Shown: positions 17,174-27,783 of the stretch, piece by piece
How positions within the stretch are numbered: position 1 is the stretch's first letter
How the letters are laid out: every line of letters begins with the position of its first letter
Source of the DNA: Pseudomonas fragi
GTDB taxonomy: Bacteria; Pseudomonadota; Gammaproteobacteria; Pseudomonadales; Pseudomonadaceae
Reading direction: 5' to 3'
Length of the DNA stretch: 64,000 nt
NCBI RefSeq assembly: GCF_002269505.1
Contig: NZ_NQKQ01000002.1
Coordinates: forward strand, 62,001 to 126,000
The notes under the pieces: generated by a model
The model's input: only the letters and a program-made list of their open reading frames with translations
Told to the model about the DNA's origin: nothing
Databases searched by the model: none
Translations under genes and position numbers: made by a program

Positions 17174-17661
17174 TATTTCTTCTGCTTGGGGATGCGTACC
17201 AACTGCGTATTGGAATACATGTCATGCCAGGTGCGGTTTTGCTTGTCGAAGACAGACCAGATAAAACCCAGCCCCAGGCATAGCCATGAGCCAATGGAAA
17301 CGATAAAGCGCAGCAAGGCTTGCCACAGGCTGATAGCCGTACCATCGGCGTTCTGCACGCGAACCCCCCAGACCTGCATGCCCAGGGTTTGTCCGGAATG
17401 GGTCCAGAACTTGGCAAAGAAGCCGAACAGGACAAAAAACAGGATGGTCGACAACAGCGGGTCACCGTCCAGTGCGCCTGCTTCTGACAGCTCACGCATT
17501 TTGGCTTCGCCAATAAAGCTCATCATGATCAGCTTGTAGATAAAGGTGGTGACGATCAGCAGGGCGGTACACAGCAGAAAGTCGTAGAACATGGCTGCCA
17601 GGCGGCGCCCCAGGCCAACGGTGGGAAAGTCGCCTTGAGGGCTAAGTGGTTGTTTCGACAT
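17173..17661 (-). CDS. RDD family membrane protein
   Basis: 162 residues with an RDD domain: about three membrane helices, the conserved Arg-Arg-x-x-Ala-x-x-x-Asp stretch in the first helix (GLGRRLAAMFYDFLL) and GQTLGMQVWGVRV later. RDD proteins are a broad family, some proposed to act in ion or compatible-solute transport; the function of this one is unknown. It is followed directly by a terminator. The gene upstream on the same strand is the cold-shock gene, separated by that gene's own terminator. Confidence 0.8.
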   Translation of the reverse strand: MSKQPLSPQGDFPTVGLGRRLAAMFYDFLLCTALLIVTTFIYKLIMMSFIGEAKMRELSEAGALDGDPLLSTILFFVLFGFFAKFWTHSGQTLGMQVWGVRVQNADGTAISLWQALLRFIVSIGSWLCLGLGFIWSVFDKQNRTWHDMYSNTQLVRIPKQKK

Positions 17662-17710
17662 GGCAGGGTCTCGTGAAGGAAAAAAGCCATCTTACGGAAT
17701 AACGGCCATA

Positions 17711-17743
17711 AAAAAGCCTCTGATGTCACCATCAGAGGCTTTT
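17711..17743 (-). terminator. Intrinsic terminator of the cold-shock gene
   Basis: AAAAGCCTCTGATG / CATCAGAGGCTTTT, a perfect GC-rich stem with a 4-base loop and a T-tract in the direction of the minus-strand gene, 10 bp beyond its stop codon. Confidence 0.85.
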
Positions 17744-17753
17744 GTGTACGAGA

Positions 17754-17966
17754 TCAGCCTTCGGCTTGAACTTCGTCCGCCTGTAGGCCTTTTTGACCTT
17801 GAACCGAGATGAAGGTCACTTTCTGGCCTTCCTTCAGGCTTTTGAAGCCATTGCCCTGTATGGCACGGAAGTGCACAAACAGGTCCGGGCCGTCTTCAGG
17901 GGTGATAAAACCAAACCCCTTCTCATCGTTGAACCACTTGACCGTACCGCTCTGACGTTGGGACAT
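17754..17966 (-). CDS. Cold-shock/RNA chaperone protein (CspA family)
   Basis: 70-residue single cold-shock domain that binds single-stranded nucleic acids and melts mRNA structure. Both RNP motifs are visible: RNP1 KGFGFITPE (about 16-24) and RNP2 DLFVHFRAI (about 29-37), preceded by GTVKWFNDE. Several csp paralogues exist in pseudomonads, so I give no specific letter. It is monocistronic with its own terminator and a long upstream gap. Confidence 0.92.
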   Translation of the reverse strand: MSQRQSGTVKWFNDEKGFGFITPEDGPDLFVHFRAIQGNGFKSLKEGQKVTFISVQGQKGLQADEVQAEG

Positions 17967-18345
17967 TTCTTAATTCCTTGACGCTAACAATTAATGACAG
18001 CCTCTTTCAAATGAAAGAGTACTGGTGCTGGGTTGCAGGAAAGTAAGAGACGCAGAACGGGATGTAGCAAACGTTGAGCTACTGCCCAGGTCACGATTCC
18101 AGCGACCCATGCAAACACAGTGGGCAAACTCTACGAAACTGTAATTGAAAAAACAAGCCCCTTAAATACGCCGCAGGGCCGCGGTTTTTAATGCACTTGG
18201 CGTATGTTAAAAGATCACAGCGTTATAGGATTGTTCAATTATTTTCGTGGGTTAAACACTGTTTTCGCTATCGAAAGTTTGCACTGTTATGTGGCAGTTG
18301 CATGACACGTGCGCACCGTGAACATGCAACTGTGTAACTTTTTGT
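17967..18345. other. Gene-free region upstream of the csp gene
   Basis: 379 bp between the start of the csp gene and the end of gcvT, both read leftward. It must contain the csp promoter and, as for other cold-shock genes, may encode a long structured 5' leader. The only strong structure I can define is the hairpin at 18296-18331 after gcvT. No gene is seen. Confidence 0.5.
18296..18331 (-). terminator. Strong stem-loop after gcvT
   Basis: A 9-bp perfect outer stem (AGTTGCATG / CATGCAACT) with an inner CACG/CGTG stem, 15 bp beyond the gcvT stop codon. There is no T-tract, so it may be a 3' stability element or a factor-assisted terminator for the glycine operon. Confidence 0.5.
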
Positions 18346-19470
18346 TTAGCCGCGGTAATAACGTTGAGCTACAAACGGCATCTTCGATACTTTCATCGGT
18401 ACGCGTTTGCCTCGCACGATTGCCCAGACTTCAGTGTCCACAGGCGTGAACGCGATATCCAGATAACCCATCGCCAAAGGCGCGCCCAGTGTCGGGCCAA
18501 AGCCGCCGCTGCACACAGTGCCGATCACTATACCTTCGGCATCGACAATTTCTGCGCCTTCACGCACCGGGGTACGCTCCTGCGGCAACAGGCCCACGCG
18601 TTTGCGCGCCACACCGTTCTGCTGCTGGGCGAAGATATTTTCGGCGCCCGGGAAACCACCGGCCCGCGGGCCGTCAGCTCGACGGGCCTTGGAGATGGCC
18701 CAGAGCAGGCTGGCTTCGATTGGCGTGGTGGTGTCGTTCATGTCGTGGCCGTACAGGCACAGGCCCGCTTCCAGGCGCAGCGAGTCCCGTGCGCCAAGGC
18801 CGATGGCCTGAACCTCTGGCTCGGCCAGCAGGCGGCGGGCCAGTTCTTCAGCGCGCGCGGCGGGCACGGAGATCTCGAAGCCGTCTTCACCGGTATAGCC
18901 CGAACGGCTGACGTAGCAATCCGCGCCCAGCAAGGTCACCGGGGCAAATTGCATAAAGGTCATGTTTGTCACTTGTGGCGCCAGGCGTTGCAGCACGTTG
19001 ACCGCAGCCGGCCCTTGCAGGGCCAGCAGGGCGCGCTCTTCAAACAGCGGCTGGATCTGGCAGTGGGCGCTCAAATGCTTGCGCAGGTGGGCCAGGTCCT
19101 GATCCTTGCAGGTGGCGTTGACCACCAGAAACAATTCGTCATTGCCCAGATTGGCGACCATCAGGTCATCGAGGATACCGCCCTGTTCGTTGGTGAACAT
19201 GGCATAACGTTGCATGCCCACCGGCAGGTCGATGATATCGACCGGCACCAGAGCTTCCAGTGCCTTGGCCGCATCGGCGCCGGTCAGACGGATCTGGCCC
19301 ATGTGCGATACATCGAACAACCCGGCCTGTTCACGGGTGTGCTGGTGTTCTTTCATCACCCCCAGCGGGTACTGCACGGGCATGTCGTAGCCGGCAAACG
19401 GAACCATGCGGGCGCCGAGTTCAAGGTGCAGTGCATGCAGCGGGGTTTTAAGCAGTTGTTCGGTGGACAT
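18346..19470 (-). CDS. gcvT: Glycine cleavage system T-protein (aminomethyltransferase)
   Basis: 374-residue T-protein, which transfers the methylene group from aminomethyl-lipoyl H-protein to tetrahydrofolate, releasing ammonia. Recognised by the N-terminal LHLELGARMVPFAGYDMPVQY, DVSHMGQIRLTG and the folate-site YTGEDGFEI, with GLGARDSLRLEAGLCLYGHD. ATG 19470 (MSTEQLLKTPLH) has GGAG close upstream; the longer frame adds unlikely residues. It is the last gene of gcvH-gcvP-sdaA-gcvT, 17 bp after sdaA. This is the catabolic (gcv2-type) set controlled by GcsR. Confidence 0.95.
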   Translation of the reverse strand: MSTEQLLKTPLHALHLELGARMVPFAGYDMPVQYPLGVMKEHQHTREQAGLFDVSHMGQIRLTGADAAKALEALVPVDIIDLPVGMQRYAMFTNEQGGILDDLMVANLGNDELFLVVNATCKDQDLAHLRKHLSAHCQIQPLFEERALLALQGPAAVNVLQRLAPQVTNMTFMQFAPVTLLGADCYVSRSGYTGEDGFEISVPAARAEELARRLLAEPEVQAIGLGARDSLRLEAGLCLYGHDMNDTTTPIEASLLWAISKARRADGPRAGGFPGAENIFAQQQNGVARKRVGLLPQERTPVREGAEIVDAEGIVIGTVCSGGFGPTLGAPLAMGYLDIAFTPVDTEVWAIVRGKRVPMKVSKMPFVAQRYYRG

Positions 19471-19487
19471 TCGAGACTCCTTGAAAA

Positions 19488-20864
<1,377 letters not shown>

Positions 20865-20907
20865 AGGGTTCTCCGGTTTCTTATAGGTTTATTGGCAAAA
20901 AATAACC

Positions 20908-21001
20908 TGTAGTCGCTGCCGCAGGCTGCGAAGGGTTGCGAAGCAACCCGTTTTTCTTGAAAACCCTGCGATCCCCATCGCAGCCTTCGGCAGCGACTAC
21001 A
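20908..21001. repeat. Palindromic repeat, copy 1 (between gcvP and sdaA)
   Basis: Outer arms TGTAGTCGCTGCCG and CGGCAGCGACTACA enclose two small hairpins (GGGTTGCG-AAG-CAACCC and a TTTTCTTGAAAA turn). A closely similar unit recurs at 33510-33588. It occupies the intercistronic space inside the glycine operon, so its RNA hairpin will be transcribed and may modulate expression of sdaA-gcvT. Confidence 0.75.
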
Positions 21002-21009
21002 AATTGTGT

Positions 21010-23868
21010 TTACGCCTCCTGATAGCTCTCGATCGACGGGCACGCACACACCAGGTTGCGGTCGCCAAACACGTTGTCGACGCGACCGACCGGTGGCCAG
21101 TACTTGCCTTCGATCAAGGACGCCACCGGGTACACCGCCTGTTCGCGGCTATACGGGTGGGTCCATTCGCCAACCATCTCGGCAGCGGTGTGCGGAGCGT
21201 TTTTCAGCGGGTTGTCTTCCTTGTCCAGGCCGCCGCTCTCGACTTCGCGGATTTCTTCGCGGATGCAGATCATGGCCTCACAGAAGCGATCCAGCTCTTC
21301 CTTGGACTCGCTTTCGGTCGGTTCGATCATCAGCGTGCCGGCCACCGGGAACGACATGGTCGGAGCATGGAAGCCAAAATCGATCAGGCGCTTGGCTACG
21401 TCGTCGACGCTGATGCCGCTGGTTTCCTTGAGCGGGCGCAGGTCGAGGATGCATTCGTGGGCGACCAGGCCGTTGCTGCCCGAGTACAGCACCGGGTAGT
21501 GCTCTTCGAGACGGCGGGCAATGTAGTTGGCGTTCAGGATGGCCAGTTGCGATGCACGCTTGAGGCCTTCACCGCCCATCATGCGGATGTACATCCAGGT
21601 GATCGGCAGGATGCTGGCGCTGCCAAACGGTGCCGCGCAGACCGCGCCTTCCTTGCGCTCCATTGCCGCGTGCCCTGGCAGGAACGGTGTGAGGTGCGAT
21701 TTGACGCCAATCGGGCCTACACCCGGGCCGCCACCGCCGTGGGGGATGCAGAAGGTCTTGTGCAGGTTGAGGTGGGACACGTCGCCGCCGAACTTGCCCG
21801 GTGCGCACAGGCCGACCATGGCGTTCATGTTGGCGCCGTCGATGTACACCTGGCCGCCGTTGTCATGAATGATGCCGCAGATTTCGCGAATGCCTTCTTC
21901 GAAAACACCGTGGGTCGAGGGGTAGGTGATCATCAGCGCGGCGAGGTGGTCGCGGTGCTCGATGGCCTTGGCACGCAGGTCTTCGATATCGACGTTGCCG
22001 CGGGCGTCACAGGCGGTGACCACCACACGCATGCCGGCCATGTTGGCGGTGGCCGGGTTGGTGCCGTGGGCCGAGGACGGAATCAGGCAGATATCGCGGC
22101 GCTCATCGCCACGGCTCTGGTGGTAGGCACGAATTGCCAGCAAACCGGCGTATTCGCCCTGGGAACCGGCGTTTGGCTGCAGGGAAATGGCATCGTAGCC
22201 GGTAGCCGCGCAGAGCATGGCTTCCAGCTCGGTGGTCAGTTGCTGGTAGCCCTGGCTTTGCTCGGCAGGAGCAAACGGGTGCAGGCTGCCGAACTCGGCC
22301 CAGGTGACCGGGATCATTTCGCTGGCGGCGTTGAGCTTCATGGTGCACGAGCCCAACGGGATCATGGTGCGATCCAGCGCCAGGTCCTTGTCGGCCAGCT
22401 TGCGCAGGTAGCGCATCAGCTCGGTTTCAGAGTGGTAGCGGTTGAACACCGGGTGGCTGAGGATCGGCGACTGGCGCAGCAGGGCGGCGGGCAGGGTGGC
22501 CGTTACGCTGGCGGCCAGTGCGTCGAAGTCAGGCAGCGTCTGGCCGTCTGTGGCGAGCAATGCCCAGAGCGCAGTGACGTCGGACTGGCTGCTGGTTTCA
22601 TCCAGCGACAGGCCCAGGCGCTGGTCGTCGATCACGCGCAGGTTGATGTTCTGCGCATGGGCCTTGGCGTGCAGCGCTGCTGTGTTGGTGCCGGTGTTGA
22701 GGGTCAGGGTGTCGAAGAACTGTTCCTGCTCGACCTTCAGCCCCAGATCGCTCAGGCCACGGGCCAGGATCGCGGTCAACTGGTGAGTGCGTTGGGCGAT
22801 TTGCGTCAGGCCTTTAGGGCCGTGGTACACGGCATACATGCTGGCGATGTTGGCCAGCAGTACTTGTGCGGTACAGATGTTGCTCGTGGCCTTCTCGCGA
22901 CGGATATGCTGTTCGCGGGTTTGCATGGCCAGGCGCAGTGCCGGCTTGCCGTGACGGTCAACCGAAACACCGACCAAGCGGCCCGGCATGTCGCGCTTGA
23001 ACGCGTCGCGGGTAGCGAAGTAGGCCGCATGCGGGCCGCCGAAGCCCAGTGGCACGCCAAAGCGCTGCGCGCTGCCGATGGCAACGTCTGCGCCGAACTC
23101 GCCCGGCGGGGTCAGCAGGGTCAGGGCCAGCAGGTCGGCGGCTACAGCCACCAGCGCGTTGGCGGCGTGGAAGCGCTCAACCAGTTCGCGATAGTCGAAC
23201 ACGTCACCGTTGCTCGCCGGGTATTGCAGCAGAGCGCCGAAGAAGGCCGACACGTCGGTCAGTTCGCGCTCGTCGGCCACGAACACTTCAATGCCCAGTG
23301 GCTCGGCACGGGTGCGCAGCACGTCGAGGGTTTGCGGGTGGCAGTGGCTGGAAGCAAAGAAACGGTGGCTAGTTTTGTTCTTGCTCAGGCGTTTGCAGAA
23401 GGTCATGGCTTCGGCAGCGGCGGTGGCTTCGTCGAGCAGCGAGGCGTTGGCAATCGGCAGGCCGCTGAGGTCGCTGATCAGGGTCTGGAAGTTGAGCAGC
23501 GCTTCGAGACGGCCCTGGGAGATTTCCGGCTGGTAGGGCGTGTAGGCGGTGTACCAGGCCGGGTTTTCCAGGAGGTTGCGCAGGATCGGCGACGGTGTGT
23601 GGCAGTTGTAGTAGCCCTGGCCGATATAGGTTTTGCACAGCTGGTTTTTGGCTGCGATGGCCTTGATCGAAGCCAGGGCGTCGGCTTCGCTTTGACCAGC
23701 GGGCAAGTTGAGCACGCTGGTGCCCTTGATGCTTTCCGGGATCACGCTGGCGCTGAGGCCTTCCAGGGAATCAAAGCCCAGAGTGGCGAGCATCGCCTGC
23801 TCATCGGCCTGGCGCGGGCCAATGTGGCGCGCGATAAATTCATTGGCAGTGCTGAGATTGATGGTCAT
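21010..23868 (-). CDS. gcvP: Glycine dehydrogenase (decarboxylating), P-protein
   Basis: 952-residue PLP enzyme that decarboxylates glycine and passes the aminomethyl group to lipoylated H-protein. Fused two-half P-protein: N-terminal half starts [17 protein letters not shown]; the catalytic half contains [18 protein letters not shown], where Lys704 forms the PLP aldimine. The C-terminus [16 protein letters not shown] is typical. It starts 10 bp after gcvH and is therefore cotranscribed. Codon use is like that of its neighbours; the strong third-position GC creates a long meaningless open frame on the opposite strand. Confidence 0.97.
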   Translation of the reverse strand: MTINLSTANEFIARHIGPRQADEQAMLATLGFDSLEGLSASVIPESIKGTSVLNLPAGQSEADALASIKAIAAKNQLCKTYIGQGYYNCHTPSPILRNLLENPAWYTAYTPYQPEISQGRLEALLNFQTLISDLSGLPIANASLLDEATAAAEAMTFCKRLSKNKTSHRFFASSHCHPQTLDVLRTRAEPLGIEVFVADERELTDVSAFFGALLQYPASNGDVFDYRELVERFHAANALVAVAADLLALTLLTPPGEFGADVAIGSAQRFGVPLGFGGPHAAYFATRDAFKRDMPGRLVGVSVDRHGKPALRLAMQTREQHIRREKATSNICTAQVLLANIASMYAVYHGPKGLTQIAQRTHQLTAILARGLSDLGLKVEQEQFFDTLTLNTGTNTAALHAKAHAQNINLRVIDDQRLGLSLDETSSQSDVTALWALLATDGQTLPDFDALAASVTATLPAALLRQSPILSHPVFNRYHSETELMRYLRKLADKDLALDRTMIPLGSCTMKLNAASEMIPVTWAEFGSLHPFAPAEQSQGYQQLTTELEAMLCAATGYDAISLQPNAGSQGEYAGLLAIRAYHQSRGDERRDICLIPSSAHGTNPATANMAGMRVVVTACDARGNVDIEDLRAKAIEHRDHLAALMITYPSTHGVFEEGIREICGIIHDNGGQVYIDGANMNAMVGLCAPGKFGGDVSHLNLHKTFCIPHGGGGPGVGPIGVKSHLTPFLPGHAAMERKEGAVCAAPFGSASILPITWMYIRMMGGEGLKRASQLAILNANYIARRLEEHYPVLYSGSNGLVAHECILDLRPLKETSGISVDDVAKRLIDFGFHAPTMSFPVAGTLMIEPTESESKEELDRFCEAMICIREEIREVESGGLDKEDNPLKNAPHTAAEMVGEWTHPYSREQAVYPVASLIEGKYWPPVGRVDNVFGDRNLVCACPSIESYQEA

Positions 23869-23878
23869 GGCTGGGCTC

Positions 23879-24262
23879 TCAGTTGTCGTCTTGGGCTTTG
23901 ATCAGGCGGTCGTAGGCGTCCTGATCGAGCAGTTGGCCAACAGCGTTGGCGTCGGCGGGCTTGAAGCGGAAGAACCAGCCTTCGCCCAGCGGGTCTTCGT
24001 TGACCAGCTCCGGGCTGCTGTCGAGCGCCGGGTTCACTTCGATCACTTCGCCGTCCAGGGGCATGTACACGCCGCTGGCCGCCTTGACCGACTCAACGGT
24101 GGCGGCTTCGGCGCCCTTGTCGTAGGACTGTAGCTCGGGCAGTTGCACAAACACCACGTCACCCAGAGCGTTTTGCGCAAACGCGGTAATCCCCACGGTT
24201 ACGGTGCCGTCAGCTTCGGCGCGCAGCCATTCGTGGTCTTCTGTAAAACGCAACTCGCTCAT
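23879..24262 (-). CDS. gcvH: Glycine cleavage system H-protein
   Basis: 127-residue lipoyl carrier that shuttles the aminomethyl group between the P and T proteins. The lipoyl-attachment lysine is Lys60 in [12 protein letters not shown], in the expected hammerhead fold, with N-terminal [21 protein letters not shown]. First gene of the catabolic glycine operon. A sigma-54 promoter lies 77-92 bases upstream of the ATG, and GcsR-like sites lie further upstream. Confidence 0.96.
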   Translation of the reverse strand: MSELRFTEDHEWLRAEADGTVTVGITAFAQNALGDVVFVQLPELQSYDKGAEAATVESVKAASGVYMPLDGEVIEVNPALDSSPELVNEDPLGEGWFFRFKPADANAVGQLLDQDAYDRLIKAQDDN

Positions 24263-24338
24263 GGAAACTCCTCAAGGCCAGACATGTCTGGTGGTCACAG
24301 GTAAATGCTCGTGCAGACCGAGCTTATGAGGAGTTCAT

Positions 24339-24354
24339 TGCAAGATGATTGCCA
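24339..24354 (-). promoter_or_regulatory. Sigma-54 promoter of the glycine operon
   Basis: On the minus strand TGGCAAT-CATC-TTGCA, matching the -24/-12 consensus (TGGCACG-N4-TTGCW) with GG and GC exactly 10 bases apart. It lies 77-92 bases upstream of gcvH, so the leader would be roughly 65 nt. It fits activation by the adjacent enhancer-binding protein GcsR. Confidence 0.88.
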
Positions 24355-24418
24355 GTTTAAAAATATCCTTATTTATCAATTACTTAAGATTTTATAAGCC
24401 GTATTTGAAGAGCAAGGC

Positions 24419-24436
24419 TGTAGCGAATTCGATACG
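24419..24436. promoter_or_regulatory. GcsR-like enhancer box A
   Basis: TGTAGCG-AATT-CGATACG, an 18-bp imperfect palindrome that fits the published GcsR site pattern TGTAACG-N4-CGTTCCG as I recall it. Nearest of three sites to the sigma-54 promoter. Confidence 0.7.
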
Positions 24437-24499
24437 GCCTGAAGGCCATAAAAAAATCCAAGGGGATCAAAGCCTTGCGTGGCATGGGTAGAGAGGGCG

Positions 24500-24517
24500 T
24501 GTATCGAATTCGTTCCG
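24500..24517. promoter_or_regulatory. GcsR-like enhancer box B
   Basis: TGTATCG-AATT-CGTTCCG, the best match of the three to the GcsR pattern (right half identical to CGTTCCG). One base separates it from box C, so B and C form a tandem pair. Confidence 0.75.
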
Positions 24518-24518
24518 G

Positions 24519-24536
24519 TGGAGTGAATTCGATACA
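24519..24536. promoter_or_regulatory. GcsR-like enhancer box C
   Basis: TGGAGTG-AATT-CGATACA; the right half is strong and the left half weak. Its centre is 19 bp from that of box B, i.e. nearly two helical turns, so adjacent dimers would bind the same face. Confidence 0.6.
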
Positions 24537-24627
24537 AGGCTTGAGTTGCCAATGAGCGGGAGCACAAATTCTGTAGCAGCAACGAAAGCTGCGTTCGGCA
24601 GCTGCAAGGTCTGAAGGGAATTTTAAC

Positions 24628-24680
24628 TGTGGGAGCGAGCCTGCTCGCGAACGACTTTCGCGAGCAGGCTCGCTCCCACA
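24628..24680. repeat. REP hairpin between gcsR and gcvH
   Basis: TGTGGGAGCGAGCCTGCTCGCGAA and its exact reverse complement around a 5-base spacer, i.e. a 24-bp perfect stem. It begins 46 bp beyond the gcsR stop codon and could terminate or protect the gcsR message. Near-identical to the repeat at 27731-27783. Confidence 0.9.
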
Positions 24681-24725
24681 GGGAGGGTTGACCGGCAACA
24701 GAGTATCTACAGGGTTCTATGTCCG

Positions 24726-26234
24726 TCAGGCCTTGCCCGGGATGCCGTACTTGCGCAGCCGATGGGCTATGGCGGTGTGACTGGTTTGCAGGCGGCTGGC
24801 GAGCTGACGGGTGGAGGGGTAGCTGACGTAGAGCTTCTCCAGCAGCGCTTTCTCGAATGTTTCGACGGCGTGTTCCAGGGTTTCAATTTCGCCGTCGCTC
24901 TGGCGTGCCACCGAGGTGCCGGCGATATCCAGGTCGCCAATGTCCACCAGCGAACCCTCGCAGATGGCCGCTGCTCGAAAGATCACGTTCTGCAACTGGC
25001 GTACGTTGCCGGGCCAGCGGTTGCCCAGCAGCGCCGGGTAGGTGCCGGGTGCCAGGCGACACGCCGGGCGCTGGATCTGGGTGCAGGCCTGCTGCATGAA
25101 CGCGCGTGCCAGCAACAAAATATCCTGGCCGCGTTCACGCAGAGGCGGTACTTCGATATTGAGCACGTTCAGACGGTAGAACAGGTCTTCGCGAAAGCTG
25201 CCTTCGTTGACCATTTTTTCGAGATTGCGGTGCGTGGCGCTGAGGATGCGCACATTCACCTTGACCTCGCGTTCACCGCCCACCCGGCGAAAGCTGCCGT
25301 CATTGAGAAAGCGCAGCAGCTTGGCTTGCAGGTAGGGTGACATTTCGGCTATTTCGTCGAGAAATACCGTGCCGTTGTTGGCCAGTTCCATCAGCCCCGG
25401 TTTGCCGCCGCGCTGGGCGCCGGTAAAGGCGCCGGGGGCATAGCCGAACAGTTCGCTTTCAGCCAGGTTCTCCGGGAGCGCAGCGCAGTTGAGGGCCAGA
25501 AACGGCGCGGCAAAACGGTCACTGATGGCATGGCAGGCGCGGGCCACCAGCTCTTTGCCGGTGCCGGTCTCACCCTGGATCAGCAACGGTGCGTCGAGCG
25601 CCGCTACGCGCTGCGCACGGGCTTTGAGGGTGCGGATGGCAGGCGAGTCGCCGAGCAGGGCATCAAAGCCTTCAGCGTGATCGTGGTGCAGCGCCGCCAG
25701 TCGCTCGCCGATCCGGCTTGGCTGGTACAGGGTTAGCAGGGCGCCTGCATCGGTGATCGGTGTGGCGTCGAGCATCAGTGGATGGCCGTTGAGCGTGACC
25801 TCGCGCAGTGGCAGGCGAAAGCCGTTTTCCAGCAGCACGTCGAGCAATCCGGGGTCGCTGAACAACTGGCCGATACTCTCGCCGGTCGGCTCATGGCCAT
25901 ACAGTGCCACCAGTGCCGGGTTGGCCAGCAACACGTGGCCTTCGCTGTCGAGTGCCAGTACCGGGTCGGTCATGGCGGCGAGCAAGGCGTCCAGTTGCAG
26001 GTGGCGGCGCTGGCCGGGAAGGATGTCGACAACGGTGACCGTCTGTACACCCTTGACGCCGAACAGCGCCTCGCGCAACTCGTCGAGCACTTGCGGGCTG
26101 AGGGTGGGCGCGTCGATGTAGACGTTGGGCGGGACCATTTCCACCGCATCCAGATTGAGGTTACGCCCGCCCAGCAACGCCAGGACTTCCTGGGTGATGC
26201 CAACACGGTCGATAAAACTGACATGGATACGCAT
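24726..26234 (-). CDS. gcsR: Sigma-54 activator of glycine catabolism GcsR (TyrR-like)
   Basis: 502-residue enhancer-binding protein. The N-terminal ACT domain (1-75, MRIHVSFIDRVGITQEVLALL) probably senses glycine; a PAS-like domain follows (about 80-180). The AAA+ domain (about 200-430) has Walker A GETGTGKE, the sigma-54 contacting motif as GYAPGAFTGAQ (GAFTGA intact) and Walker B VFLDEIAEM. The C-terminal HTH is TyrR-like (TRQLASRLQTSHTAIAHRLRKYG). An intact GAFTGA distinguishes it from E. coli TyrR, which lacks that activity. It lies upstream of and parallel to gcvH-gcvP-sdaA-gcvT, its expected target. ATG 26234 is the family start. Confidence 0.93.
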   Translation of the reverse strand: MRIHVSFIDRVGITQEVLALLGGRNLNLDAVEMVPPNVYIDAPTLSPQVLDELREALFGVKGVQTVTVVDILPGQRRHLQLDALLAAMTDPVLALDSEGHVLLANPALVALYGHEPTGESIGQLFSDPGLLDVLLENGFRLPLREVTLNGHPLMLDATPITDAGALLTLYQPSRIGERLAALHHDHAEGFDALLGDSPAIRTLKARAQRVAALDAPLLIQGETGTGKELVARACHAISDRFAAPFLALNCAALPENLAESELFGYAPGAFTGAQRGGKPGLMELANNGTVFLDEIAEMSPYLQAKLLRFLNDGSFRRVGGEREVKVNVRILSATHRNLEKMVNEGSFREDLFYRLNVLNIEVPPLRERGQDILLLARAFMQQACTQIQRPACRLAPGTYPALLGNRWPGNVRQLQNVIFRAAAICEGSLVDIGDLDIAGTSVARQSDGEIETLEHAVETFEKALLEKLYVSYPSTRQLASRLQTSHTAIAHRLRKYGIPGKA

Positions 26235-26349
26235 GGGAAAGGCAAACACTTCTGGCCAGCAAGGATGACCAGTATGCCTTGGCGGGGAGCCAAGGCCAAA
26301 GATGATGTAGCCGCTTCGCTCCTCAGCGGCTACAGATTTTAGTGTCGGG

Positions 26350-26709
26350 TCAGTCCAGATGATCAAGCTTGATCGGGTCGCCCGGCTTGTGGTTGAGCTG
26401 GGCCATCACGTCGGCGAACATCTTGTCGTAGTAACCGTGCATCGAACGGATGTCAGCGGTTTTTGGAATGCCATGTTTCACGGCAATCTGAAATGCGTCA
26501 TGGGCAAAGTTGTAGGCCATGTCCTTGGGTAGTGTGAAGGACTCCTTGAACTCCTTCTTGTTGATCTGACCGTGCATGTCGAACTGCATCGACTTGCCTT
26601 CCTTGGGATCCTGAACGACCTGGTAATCGATCTTGATGTCATACCCAAAGTCGCTCGGTTGCAGCGGTTCGCGGTGGATATGCAGGTGACCGGGTTCGAA
26701 CGAGGCCAT
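26350..26709 (-). CDS. DUF5064 family protein
   Basis: 119 residues, cytoplasmic-looking, no signal or membrane segment. It resembles the Pseudomonas-restricted DUF5064 family, recognised by the start FEPGHLHIHREPL, the central GYDIKIDYQVVQDPKEGKSMQF and the C-terminal GDPIKLDHLD. Function unknown. It lies 40-60 bp downstream of the arcC terminator and upstream of gcsR, all on the minus strand; a P. putida locus has the same neighbours as I recall. GGAG precedes ATG 26709. Confidence 0.8.
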   Translation of the reverse strand: MASFEPGHLHIHREPLQPSDFGYDIKIDYQVVQDPKEGKSMQFDMHGQINKKEFKESFTLPKDMAYNFAHDAFQIAVKHGIPKTADIRSMHGYYDKMFADVMAQLNHKPGDPIKLDHLD

Positions 26710-26734
26710 AGGGGTACTCCTTGGTGCGATGGGA

Positions 26735-26760
26735 AAAGGGCAGGCCCCAAGACCTGCCCC
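26735..26760 (-). terminator. Terminator after arcC
   Basis: On the minus strand GGGCAGG-TCTTGGGG-CCTGCCC followed by TTTTCCC, just after the arcC stop codon. It should end the arcDABC transcript before the DUF5064 gene. Confidence 0.7.
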
Positions 26761-26765
26761 GGGGT

Positions 26766-27695
26766 TCAGAAGTAAGTGATACCCGGTTTTTCGGTGCTGA
26801 CCCGAGTACCGGCCTTACCTTGAACGATTGCTTCGATATCCGCCAGTGCGCCGATCACTGCGGTCTTGCCGGTTTTACGCGCAAACTCGCAAGCAGCTTC
26901 AACTTTAGGGCCCATCGAGCCCGAGGCAAAGCCGAGTTTTTCCAGCTCGTCAGGGTGGGCATGGGAGATGCCTTTCTGGGTTGGTTTGCCCCAGTCGATA
27001 AAGGCTGCATTCACGTCAGTGGCGATCACCAGCAGGTCGCTGTCCAGCTGCTGGGCCAGCAGCGAGGATGCCAGGTCCTTGTCGATTACCGCTTCGATGC
27101 CGCGCAGCTTGCCGTCTTCGCCGTACATGGTGGGGATGCCGCCACCACCTGCGCAGATCACGATGGTGCCTTTTTCCAGCAGCCACTTGATCGGACGAAT
27201 TTCGAAGATGCGTTTGGGTTTCGGGCTAGGCACCACGCGACGGAACTTGTCGCCGTCCGGAGCAATGCTCCAGCCTTTTTCGGCGGCCAGACTCTTGGCC
27301 TCGCTTTCGGTGTAGACCGGGCCGATCGGCTTGGTCGGCTTCTGGAACGCCGGGTCTTTGGGGTCGACTTCAACCTGGGTCAGCAAGGTGGCAAACGCGG
27401 CCTCCTGTGGCAGCAGGTTGCCCAGCTCTTGCTCGATCATGTAACCGATCATGCCCTCGGTTTCAGCACCGAGCACATCCAGCGGGTAAGGGGCGACTGC
27501 GGTGTAAGCGGCGGCTTGCAGAGACAGCAGGCCGACTTGCGGGCCGTTACCGTGGGCCACGACCAGTTCATTGCCGTGGGCAATGCGGGCGATTTGGGCG
27601 GTAGCGGTCTGGATGTTTTCGCGCTGGTTCTCGGCGGTCATGGGCTGGCCGCGACGCAAGAGGGCGTTACCGCCCAGTGCAACGACGATACGCAT
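26766..27695 (-). CDS. arcC: Carbamate kinase (catabolic)
   Basis: 309-residue amino-acid-kinase-fold enzyme that makes ATP from carbamoyl phosphate and ADP, the energy-yielding last step of the arginine deiminase pathway. Starts [15 protein letters not shown] (phosphate-binding loop), with [11 protein letters not shown] and the [13 protein letters not shown] segment near the C-terminus. ATG 27695 is chosen; frame upstream to 27911 runs through the REP palindrome and is not coding. Last gene of arcDABC, separated from arcB by a 124-bp spacer with two overlapping hairpins. Confidence 0.95.
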   Translation of the reverse strand: MRIVVALGGNALLRRGQPMTAENQRENIQTATAQIARIAHGNELVVAHGNGPQVGLLSLQAAAYTAVAPYPLDVLGAETEGMIGYMIEQELGNLLPQEAAFATLLTQVEVDPKDPAFQKPTKPIGPVYTESEAKSLAAEKGWSIAPDGDKFRRVVPSPKPKRIFEIRPIKWLLEKGTIVICAGGGGIPTMYGEDGKLRGIEAVIDKDLASSLLAQQLDSDLLVIATDVNAAFIDWGKPTQKGISHAHPDELEKLGFASGSMGPKVEAACEFARKTGKTAVIGALADIEAIVQGKAGTRVSTEKPGITYF

Positions 27696-27730
27696 AGAAG
27701 ATGTCCTTTTAGAAATTTGAGAGCGCCTTG

Positions 27731-27783
27731 TGTGGGAGCGAGCCTGCTCGCGAACGAGCTTCGCGAGCAGGCTCGCTCCCACA
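27731..27783. repeat. REP hairpin in arcB-arcC spacer
   Basis: TGTGGGAGCGAGCCTGCTCGCGAA with its reverse complement around 5 bases, as at 24628-24680. It will be transcribed in the arcDABC message and form a 24-bp stem between arcB and arcC, where mRNA processing or attenuation is plausible. Confidence 0.9.

Noticed and set aside
21004..23901. A 965-codon open frame on the plus strand
   Set aside because: It is exactly antisense to gcvP, which has full family conservation. The translation is low-complexity (rich in Gly, Val, Gln, Arg, His), the usual shadow of GC-rich third codon positions.
24263..24725. Glycine riboswitch upstream of gcvH
   Set aside because: The leader from the sigma-54 promoter is only about 65 nt and no tandem aptamer pattern is visible; control by GcsR explains the region.
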